Assembly: GCA_030374765.1 (NCBI GenBank)
Contig: JARGXX010000068.1
Location: 4,898,001 to 4,962,000 of the forward strand
Length of the DNA stretch: 64,000 nucleotides
Reading direction: 5' to 3'
From: Agarophyton chilense
Taxonomy: Eukaryota > Rhodophyta > Florideophyceae > Gracilariales > Gracilariaceae
Shown here piece by piece: positions 56,601-64,000 of the stretch. Each line of letters opens with the position of its first letter. The stretch's first letter is position 1. The position numbers and the translations under genes are program-made. Below the pieces are notes generated by a model, which saw only the letters and a list, made by a program, of their open reading frames with translations, did not search any database and was not told the DNA's origin.

Positions 56601-58531
56601 TCGGTCCCTTCCTTACCACTAAGCGGAATTACAAGTTCTTACTCGTAATTACGGATCGCTTCTCAAAGCTGGTCCGGACCGTACCGTTACGGAAGATCTC
56701 CGCTCTGAGCGTGGCTCAAGCCTTCGTCCTACCCTGGGTCTTCGTCTACGGTCCACCCGTCAACCTCCTCTCCGATAACGGGAGACAGTTCGCCTCTCGT
56801 TTCTTCGAGAATGTGTGTCGCATCTTGGTCATTAAGAACCTGTTCACGACCACTTACCACCTCCAAACTAATGGGCAGGCCGAACGGTTCAACCGGACAT
56901 TACTTGCGACACTCCGTTCTTACGTTGCAGACCACCCCAAAGATTGGAACTTCTTCACTGATGCGCTCACCTTTGCGTACAATACGCAGGTGCACAAGAC
57001 AACTGGATTAACGCCCTTCGAGCTGGTAATGTTCCGTACACCACCGCCCGTGGCGCTGGAACCACAGCCCACGCTGGATACCTTTCCGTCACCGACTGCT
57101 TACCGCGAAGCGTGGAAAACTTGGCTCACGAAGCTCGTTCCTGCCGCACGGCGTTCAATGGGCCGAGCCCAGGCCGCTTACAAGCGTGACTTTGATACCA
57201 AAGCCCCTCGCTCGCCGCGACGTCTCGCCCCCGACGGTTATGTATTCATGCGTAAGGAGTATTGGAACCCAGAGAAGGAGAAACGCCACAAGCTGTCACC
57301 CGTTTCCGACGGCCCCTTTCGGGTTATTTCGGTGGCTCCCGACACTGTCGTTGTTGAACTCGCTGGTAATCACGAACGCATCTCCCGCGATCGCGTGGTA
57401 TCGGCTCCTCCGCCGTTAAAATCCCAACCTACTGGTGTGACTGCTCCCGTTGAAACGGATTCATCTACCCCCTTACCCCAGGTCCACCCGCGTCCCTACG
57501 CCTTACCACACCCATCTCGGGGTTTGTCTGACCTTCCGCTACCCGCGGCGCCCAACCCGCAAGGAATCGTGTCGCGCATTCGGCGCTCCCCCCCGGTCCA
57601 CCTGACAGACAGCAACCCCGGTGCATCGTCTATGGAGGGGGAGGCGCCCGACAGCCGTTGTAATCCGGTCGCTACCGTCGCTGGAAACGCCGCACCGTCG
57701 CGTGTCATTCTTCGCCCATCAGGGGTGCCTGATACCGACGTCCTGCACGACTCGACGCAGCCGCTATCCAAACCTCGGAACGCAGCTGCGGATAACGCCA
57801 CCAACACTCGCCGAGGTGTCACCACACGTGCAACACGGGATGCAAATGCGCTCGACGCACCGCAGCCCGATACAGTACGAGTAGAAGACGCACCGCCAAG
57901 TACCCCGCACAGGGAGGCGGATACATCCACGGCGCCGACGCCGGACAGCCAGCCATTGGAACCCTCACGTGACTACACGGAACTTCGCCGTGGGACAGAG
58001 AGGTGCGACAATGCGCCACCGCCCCAGCGAATCTCACCGCCGAAGCGAGCTTCACCACGACGATTAGCGGAACGACCACCCGGGTTACCCGCTGGTGTGG
58101 GCCCTCCAACCGGAGTGGGAAGCGCCGAAACAAGCCCGGCACTTGGGGAAAATGAACCGCCGAAGTCGGGTCGACATTCTACTCAGCCGAAGGCTGCCTT
58201 GCGCGCTACACGGTCCGACCGAAGCGAAGCTGCCCAACGCGTGATCAATTCGGTATCCCCTGGCTCAGGACGGGTACCACCCGGAAATAGCGACACCGTC
58301 ATACGGGATAGCCGGGAAGTGTACCGACAATAGTTCGTGGTCGGACGCATTTTGGAGCACTCCTACCACCCAGAGGGGTATATCCAATACTTGGTCCGTT
58401 GGTACGGGTACGCCCCCGAATGGGATTCAGACGAACCGATAGAGCACCTACCTCGGTCAAAGGTGGTACAGTATCATCGTCGTACCGTCACGGCTTTGCC
58501 GGCTACCATAGACCGAGACCAAGTGGGATAA
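53654..58531 (+). pseudogene. pol: E2 pol: protease, RT, RNase H, integrase, chromodomain
   Basis: Frame -1 relative to gag, as in E1. Protease: NYKVYADLG, LTALDTGAGPN with intact DTG, LGCEFCDRFVEAI. RT: FCFDYRRLNAVTV, MPFGLTNAPATF, CLVYLDDIIVF. RNase H: TVDMDASDYQVGFALF, FTDHASLQWLL. Integrase: HYSKQSGHVGG with FCTDCARN, VTIDILGPF, LLSDNGRQF, NGQAERFNRT, so the DDE set is present. GPF motif SDGPFRV, then a long Pro/Thr-rich linker. Chromodomain at 58337-58531 (YLVRWYGYAPEWDSDEP), in which Ser replaces the second conserved Trp. Stops: TGA at 54329 between protease and RT and TAG at 58331 before the chromodomain. Confidence 0.92.
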
Positions 58532-58743
58532 GAAGACACCCGATGGGGATAAAGGAACAGAAGATCTGGATAAGGACCCTTGGAAGAAGGAGAAGATGCA
58601 CAGAAGACCTGGAGGAGGACACTCAGAAGAAGTGGAAGAGAAGAAAGAAAACAAATACGTCATAGACGGAAGCAGTTTACTATTTTCGAAGTTGCTGCAC
58701 ACACTACCGCACAGCGGGATATACTAAACAAGATCCCAAGGGA
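58532..58743. other. Purine-rich spacer between convergent E2 reading frames
   Basis: 58540-58670 is strongly A/G-rich on the pol strand. At the aORF stop the minus strand has GATCCC-TT-GGGATC, a 6-bp hairpin with a TT loop. E1 has both kinds of feature at the same place. Confidence 0.6.
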
Positions 58744-60408
58744 TCAGTTGGAAGAACCCGGATTACTGTGCGCGCCAGCCGAATCGCTAGCGGAGTTAAT
58801 CCCGCCGGCCAGGCGTGCCACGAGGGCGTCTCTCATCGTACCGATGTCGCCGCTCGCCGCTTGCGCGTTCAGTCCGACACCCCGAAAGAACTGGGAGATC
58901 ACGGCCGCCTCTGGGCGTATGGGAAACTCGATAACTTCCGGTTCATCCGGCAACGCCGCCGCCACTGGATCGATGACCGCACCTGCGTGAGTCGCTCCCT
59001 GCGCCGGCTGCGCCGTAGTATCGGCACCATTGGGGTCTCCCACGTCTTCCATGACCTCGTCGCCACGGTATTCGCCCTCCTCCTCCGGGACATCATCACC
59101 ACCATAGGCGTAGTAGAAGTCATCCGAGTTGACAAACCCCACGTGGTGCCCGTATGGTATGCCTCGCGGAGCCATCCGGAGTGCCTCCGCCTCCGCCTCG
59201 GAGATCTCTCGCTGCTCCCACGGGTTAACGAAGATGAAATCTCCAGCCAACGGCGTGCGATGCCCCGGAGACCGATCAGCCCCACCGGCTTCTTGACCAC
59301 GGCCGCTCTGCCGGACAGGCACGACAGCCCAGTCGACACGCCCAATGATGTCGATGAGCTTTTGAGCTTCATCAGCGTTATTGACACCTCCAAGAGGGAT
59401 TTGAAGGTCCAGCTGCCGGATGTAACCACGCAAACGCGGAGGAAGATACCACAGTCGACCCTGGTCGTAGGCTTCCCACAAGATGTACGCCGCGGCGCGG
59501 ACTGCCCATTCGGTTAGGACCACGGACCATAAGCCGGAGTGCCGATCCTCGATGAGGTACGAGCCCAGATAGGAGATTACTGGAGGCAACTCCACGTAAC
59601 ATCCTCGGCACACCTCGACGGAGGACCACCACTCAGGCAGGGGAACGTATCGCCCGAACTGATAGAAGGGACTAATCCGGTTTATCTCCTTGTTCTGATA
59701 AGGGACAAGGAACCCAAAGCGGGATCTGCCCCGACGCTCCTCGCGGATGAAGTTCTGTAACCACCGATATCGGGACTCACGACGAAGGTGACGGAAATCG
59801 GCATGAATGATCGGACGGACCGAGCAGATCGCTTCTTGACGCGCTCGCGATTGACCGCGCCATGCGTAAGTTTCCAACTCCACAAGGCGGTCACAATAGT
59901 TGATCTCACCCTGAGTCCGGTACATCCGTAGGTCGAAGCCGAATTCGTCGGGGATGGGGTATTGGAAGTTCGCCCGGCTGATCTGTGAGTAACCGATGCG
60001 GACGTATATACAATGCGCTTCTTCCGCCGACTCGCGCCTTCGCCGCAGAATCGCGTGAATGGGAACCGCCACACGGCGTCGCCAGTCCCACAAAGTGGTG
60101 ATCAAAGCCGGCAGCTCGCCCGGGAGACGCGCATTGCCATCAGCATACGCAACCACGAGTTCTTCGTCGAAGACCGCTGTCGGATGGAACCACAGAGCTC
60201 TCCGGAAAATCGCCGCATGTTGACGCCGGTTTAACCCGACGAGTTCGTCATAAGTGGGCCAGGTGTCCTCCGCAGGAGTGATGTGGCTTGAAGCTTCAGC
60301 GGGACCCCGGGATCGGCTCGGCACGGTTGACGAGGCACTCCCCCGCGGAAGGGGAGCCAAATGGAAACCGGAGAAGTAACCACGGCGGGGATTGTTACCA
60401 CCGTTCAT
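58744..60408 (-). CDS. Antisense ORF of E2 (aORF-2), intact, unknown family
   Basis: 554 codons without interruption, ATG 60408 to TGA 58744, on the strand opposite to gag-pol and between chromodomain and 3' LTR. Begins MNGGNNPRRGYFSG. Conserved with E1 and E3: WFHPTAVFDEELV; IPDEFGFD followed by YRTQGEINYCDRL; RPIIHADFRHLRRE; RSRFGFLVPYQNKEINRI; FGRYVPLPEWW; CRGCYVELPPVISYLGS; SGLWSVVLTEW; LWEAYDQGRLWYLPPRLRG; RQLDLQIPLGG and DIIGRVDW; then GDFIFVNPWE and ISEAEAEALR; acidic tail. Rich in Arg, Trp and Tyr; no signal peptide, membrane segment or metal-binding motif seen. I know no matching family. It stays open although gag and pol of this element are broken, which suggests recent activity or separate constraint. 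Transcription would have to start in or near the 3' LTR. Confidence 0.85.
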   Translation of the reverse strand: MNGGNNPRRGYFSGFHLAPLPRGSASSTVPSRSRGPAEASSHITPAEDTWPTYDELVGLNRRQHAAIFRRALWFHPTAVFDEELVVAYADGNARLPGELPALITTLWDWRRRVAVPIHAILRRRRESAEEAHCIYVRIGYSQISRANFQYPIPDEFGFDLRMYRTQGEINYCDRLVELETYAWRGQSRARQEAICSVRPIIHADFRHLRRESRYRWLQNFIREERRGRSRFGFLVPYQNKEINRISPFYQFGRYVPLPEWWSSVEVCRGCYVELPPVISYLGSYLIEDRHSGLWSVVLTEWAVRAAAYILWEAYDQGRLWYLPPRLRGYIRQLDLQIPLGGVNNADEAQKLIDIIGRVDWAVVPVRQSGRGQEAGGADRSPGHRTPLAGDFIFVNPWEQREISEAEAEALRMAPRGIPYGHHVGFVNSDDFYYAYGGDDVPEEEGEYRGDEVMEDVGDPNGADTTAQPAQGATHAGAVIDPVAAALPDEPEVIEFPIRPEAAVISQFFRGVGLNAQAASGDIGTMRDALVARLAGGINSASDSAGAHSNPGSSN

Positions 60409-60634
60409 CGGGAGTACTGGTCGCCGAGGTATCGGGGTGTGTTCGCTGGAAGTTGGCGTACGATGCGGAAGAACGCTCGAAGTTCGAGGAGTGGTTACCG
60501 CGTTGGTGCGTTTGTCGTTCGGTTGTGCAGCTCTGCCTTAGACAGTCGAGTGGTCGCTGGACGTGTTACGCGGCTCGCTTTTATGCCGGTTGGACTGTTG
60601 CCTCCCCGTCATGTCGACGGCGTGTTCGTCACCT

Positions 60635-60647
60635 AAGGAGGGGGATA
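60635..60647 (+). other. E2 polypurine tract
   Basis: AAGGAGGGGGATA immediately before the 3' LTR, similar to the E1 tract. Confidence 0.85.
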
Positions 60648-61452
60648 TGAAGGACAATGCCCTTCAAGGGGGTTTCTTCGCAGGACTTAGAGGTTTCGCT
60701 CGCTTGAGGACTAGCTTGGTCTATGACAAGCGATACCGCTATTGAGTGCCGACGGCCGGTTAGGACCGGAAGTGCACACTCGTGGAAGACGTGGACTGCA
60801 CGGATCCCGACGCTCGAGTGCGAGGCGTGCCACACGTCGCCCGGATTCTACCTAATGGTTAGTATTATTTAGTATTTTTTAGTATTTATGTAGCTACGCT
60901 ATCGCTATTTAGTTTCTATTTTTCGGGCGCGCGCCAACTGTCAGGGGCTGCGCCCCACACTACTTAGGAGGTTGAGCACTGCTCCCCAGTAAACAACCTT
61001 TTGGGAGAGACCAAGGAGGAAGTCCTGGCTCTGAACTTTTTCCCTTCGGCGCGTCTTCACCGCATGCTGCGTGAGTGCCCGTCGCACGTTAGTTCATCCA
61101 CCCCTCTGTCGACCAGAGTGCTACCACAACCGTGGGTTCATATTTAATCGCCGACACTTGTCGTAGTCTCGCCCTTGTATAGGGTTTCGCCCCCGTTTAC
61201 TCTTGTTTTCTTTTTTGGCTCTCGTGAGTGGCCGCCCCACTCACCCCGCTCGTCCATCTCATACGAGTGTTTCCTCAATCCTTTTCCGACAATCGCCGTG
61301 GTACCGCTCCGCTTAGGATTGGTCACACCCCGGACTTTGCCGTGCTCATCTAAACACTTTAGGTATATCCCGCCGGATTGGCCTCGGTCTTACATCCGAA
61401 TCCGTCGCCCCTTTCCAGAGTAGCTCTGTTTCTGTGCTCCGCTGGGACTCAT
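60648..61452 (+). repeat. E2 3' LTR, interrupted
   Basis: Starts TGAAGGACAATGCC and follows the 5' LTR up to GCTGGGACTC, where E3 begins. Confidence 0.92.
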
Positions 61453-62359
61453 TGTGGAGCAAAATCCGGCGACGGGAAGTGCTCTCAAGGTGTTCGAAGC
61501 CTTGCTCCCTGGGGGAGGCAGACTCAGAGACAGAGCCCTCCGTTCCACCCGTAGTGTGGGGTGTAACTCCCACGGGGGATTCCGGCAGTACCGACGGAGG
61601 TGAGGGGTAGAAACCGTGGATCGGGAATGGGTATCCCAAAGAATGGGGGAAAATCCGGCGAAGAGGAAAAACGGGGCGAGGGTCGGGCACTAACAGGCAC
61701 CGGACCCGAGAACCAGAAAAGGGGCGAAACAACAAAAGAAACCCAATACAGGGGCGAAAACCTGTCCTCGAAAGGAAACACAAAAAGCACGCAACAAGTA
61801 AGCAGAACCCCCACGGGGTATCGTGCACGCAGGTAGTCTGAGCGGTTCCAAGGGGGTGGTTGCACGGAACCCAAACGTGGGCACTCTCCAAGTGGAGTCG
61901 TGTCCCTACGCAGGCGTTGCTAACCAGAGCCCGTTCCGGGTTGTAAGGCCGAAACGATGGCGACGAAGAACCTCTAAAGGTATCGAAGACCAACCTTGGT
62001 TGTCATTTACTCTGAGCTCGGACTGTCAGATCTCGCCTCCCTAAGTAGGGCCCACTAACTAAACTCTACAGTAGTGCACACCTGCTCACGGCCATACACG
62101 TGGAGATCCCACTGCCAGGGCCCAAAAATCCAACGTTCTAACAAATATCCAAAATTCGGTGCCAAAATTAAGCCACGTGTATCACGGGGCCAATACAACC
62201 ATGGGCCATCCGAATTATCCCTTATAGGCGAAATATAACCAGAAAACAGTGCCACCTCAGCACACCATAGACGGGATCATAATCATAACCCTCGGAGGGT
62301 TCAATCCTCATTCTATGAGTTGCATCTTCAAGTATCCCCTAACTGGGCGTTGCTCTACA
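61453..62359 (-). repeat. E3 3' LTR
   Basis: 907 bp on +, TGTGGAGC to GCTCTACA; the ends are inverted repeats with one mismatch. Next to it the minus strand has a polypurine tract (GAGGAGGGGGAGA). The 5 bp before it are CTCAT, the expected target duplication. No second copy is in the window, so the limits rest on ends and tract only. Confidence 0.7.
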
Positions 62360-62373
62360 TCTCCCCCTCCTCA
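62360..62373 (-). other. E3 polypurine tract
   Basis: Minus strand GAGGAGGGGGAGA, close to the E2 tract AAGGAGGGGGATA and at the same place. Confidence 0.65.
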
Positions 62374-62569
62374 AGACGAGGAAGAACATTCCGAGCCGCG
62401 GGTGTCTAACTTCCCGATCACTATACATACTAATCTCCCAATGGGGTCCTTCACCACTTCTGAGGATCGCCACAAAACCGGCACATCGGTACAACTTTCT
62501 TCTACTCCTCCGACTTTCGGCGATACGCAACTTCTCGCAGCAGCGGTTTCGACTAGCCCTCTCAAGGGA

Positions 62570-64000
62570 ATGAACCCATAGGTCATCATTCCACTCTCGG
62601 GGCCATCGGCCTCCGCGCCGGCGGACAACGAAGCTCCCCAGCAGGGTGGATATTTCTCCGGTTTGGATGCGGCTCCGTCAGGTACCGAACCTTCCGCCTC
62701 GGCGGTCAACCGACATCCTCAGGAGGATTTGGACATCACCGCGGTGGCGTGGAACTCCGCTCATGCGATGCTCTTGGTAGCAAACTCCAGAGGTTGGATC
62801 TCAAACGAATCCTTTCGAAGGTGGAGTCCCCTTACCGATCCGGTGATATATTCCCGCGCTCCGTGGTTCCATCCGACAGCGGTTCGCGACGATGAACTCA
62901 TCGACTCCTACGTGGAGGACGGCTTATTGCCGGGTGGCCTACCTGTTGAGGTTGTACGTTCTCCCGATTGGAGGGCGCGGGTAGCCATAGAGCCTCAGTA
63001 TCTATACCGCAGTCGCGGGGAGTCCCTGGACAAGGCGCGCGCAGCGATGGCGGCTCTGGCCTACCAGCGATTGGAGAGGTCACGCTTTGACCATCTGGTT
63101 CCCCCGGAGTACGGGTTCGATGTCGCCTATTACCGCACGTACGGTGAGGTCTCCTACGGGGATAACCTGGCAGCGTTTCCCGAAGCCGAGTTCTGCGGAC
63201 CGGGTTTTCCTCTCCGAGAAGATATGCTCCAATGGAGTCGTCCCATCCTTCGGGCTGAATTCAGGTACCTTCAGCGGCAGTTTACCCAATATGGGTTCGA
63301 TCGACGCGTGCGCTTCGAGCGCCGCTCGCGCTCCCGTTTCGGGTGCCTTGTTCCGTATCCTCACGTGGAACTGGAGCGTATCCGTAACACGGCGAAGGTT
63401 GGGCGATTCGTGCCCCTTCCAGCTTGGTGGAGTAAGGTCGAGGTCCCCCGAGGGTGCTTTCCTGAACTGCTCCCATGTATCTACTATATCGGGTCTCGTT
63501 TGATGCACGACCCGAACTCGGGATACTGGGCCCTCGTTGCAGCCGAGTGGGCAGCCCACGTAGCGGCGCACCTCCTCTGGGATGCTCATGACCATTTCCG
63601 TATCTGGTATATTCCTCCGATGCTACGGACCATCATGCGTCAGATCGACCTTGTCCCAGCGTTTGGTTCGGCCAGCAACGTGCAGGACCTGTATCCAATC
63701 TTGGACGTGATCGACAACACCCAATGGGATCGAGTTCTAGTGGCAAATCAGCCCGCAGGGGAAGGATCCGCGCGAGACAAGTCTCCTGGCCGGTACGATC
63801 CGGGCTCCGGTAACTGGGTCTATTACAATCCCTTCGAAGGGGTTCGCATCAGCGCGGCGCAAGCACGGGCGCTGATGGACTCGCTTCGACCGATGCCGGT
63901 GGGACTCCCGACGGGGTTCATTTATACCGACGATTACGAGTACGAGCCTCCAGTAGACCTGGACGATCCAGCGTTGGATAACGAAGTGCCAGCTCCTAGT
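62570..64000 (+). pseudogene. Antisense ORF of E3 (aORF-3), partial at window end
   Basis: Frame from ATG 62570 (MNP) meets TAG at codon 4 (62579) and is then open for 473 codons to the window end. E2 starts MNGG at the same place, so the early stop looks like a point mutation; an ATG at 62768 could allow a shorter product. Shared motifs: GGYFSGLDAAP, APWFHPTAVRDDEL, PPEYGFDVAYYRTYGE, RPILRAEFRYLQRQ, RSRFGCLVPYPHVELERI, VGRFVPLPAWW, PRGCFPELLP, SGYWALVAAEW, LLWDAHDHFRIWYIPPMLR, RQIDLVPAFGS, then GNWVYYNPFEGVRIS and LPTGFIYTDDYEYE. By alignment with E2 about 100 residues are missing at the end. Function unknown. Confidence 0.8.

Larger units (their letters stand above)
50418..61452 (+). mobile_element. 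E2: chromodomain gypsy element, interrupted in its 3' LTR by E3
   Basis: Plus-strand element with the E1 layout: 5' LTR, primer-binding site, gag, pol with chromodomain, antisense ORF, polypurine tract, 3' LTR. The 3' LTR stops after ~805 bp, where E3 starts; the remaining ~80 bp should lie beyond E3. LTRs are a different family from E1, but the coding parts and the primer-binding site are closely related. Confidence 0.93.
61453..64000 (-). mobile_element. E3: third gypsy element, cut by the window end
   Basis: Begins with a TG..CA LTR inside the E2 3' LTR. Orientation (pol on minus) follows from the polypurine tract and from the antisense ORF on the plus strand. Only the 3' LTR and most of the antisense ORF are in the window. 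If the layout holds, chromodomain, integrase and the rest of pol lie to the right. Confidence 0.8.

Noticed and set aside
58768-59517. Plus-strand 249-codon frame opposite aORF-2
   Set aside because: No similarity to anything in the other elements, whereas the minus-strand frame is conserved in four elements.

Overview
This is a 64 kb piece of eukaryotic nuclear DNA. It has two parts: a few compact, apparently intron-free host genes, and a much larger share of nested LTR retrotransposons. The recognisable host genes are a C1orf131/DUF4602-like nucleolar protein, riboflavin synthase with a likely plastid transit peptide, a PRKRIP1-type spliceosomal protein, a divergent beta-tubulin, a bacterial-type glutaredoxin 2 with an N-terminal extension, and a secreted protein with three tandem cystine-knot modules. 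Single-exon genes, plastid-style leaders, a fast-evolving beta-tubulin and heavy gypsy/copia load fit a photosynthetic protist, most probably a florideophyte red alga. That assignment is inference; no organism-specific marker was read.

Layout. 1-7.5 kb is host genes. 7.5-14.6 kb is a nested pile: an old gypsy element (here EA), E1-family and E2-family LTRs, and a 1.18 kb insertion with TG..CA ends and a 5-bp target duplication. 14.6-23.4 kb is gene-poor, AT-rich in its middle, with the glutaredoxin and the cystine-knot gene. 23.4-43.3 kb holds a 440-bp repeat in inverted orientation at both ends (R3). Inside it lies an internally deleted gypsy element (E0), into whose gag start codon a full-length chromodomain gypsy element (E1, 29346-40294, target duplication GCCAT on both sides) has inserted. 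44.3-49 kb is debris of another gypsy pol and of a copia pol with a Tudor-like domain. 50.4-61.45 kb is a second chromodomain gypsy element (E2). Its 3' LTR is interrupted by a third element (E3), which runs off the window.

The main find is a gene family shared by E0, E1, E2 and E3. Each carries a long ORF of no family I recognise on the strand opposite to gag-pol, between the integrase/chromodomain end and the 3' LTR (in E3 only the side next to the 3' LTR is in the window). The four proteins align through several motifs. In E2 this antisense ORF (aORF) is fully open for 554 codons although gag and pol of the same element carry a frameshift and stops. In E1, E3 and E0 it is broken to different degrees. 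Extra antisense ORFs in this position are known from some plant gypsy elements (Tat lineage, e.g. Grande). The sequences here are attached to chromodomain elements and may be a separate, undescribed case.
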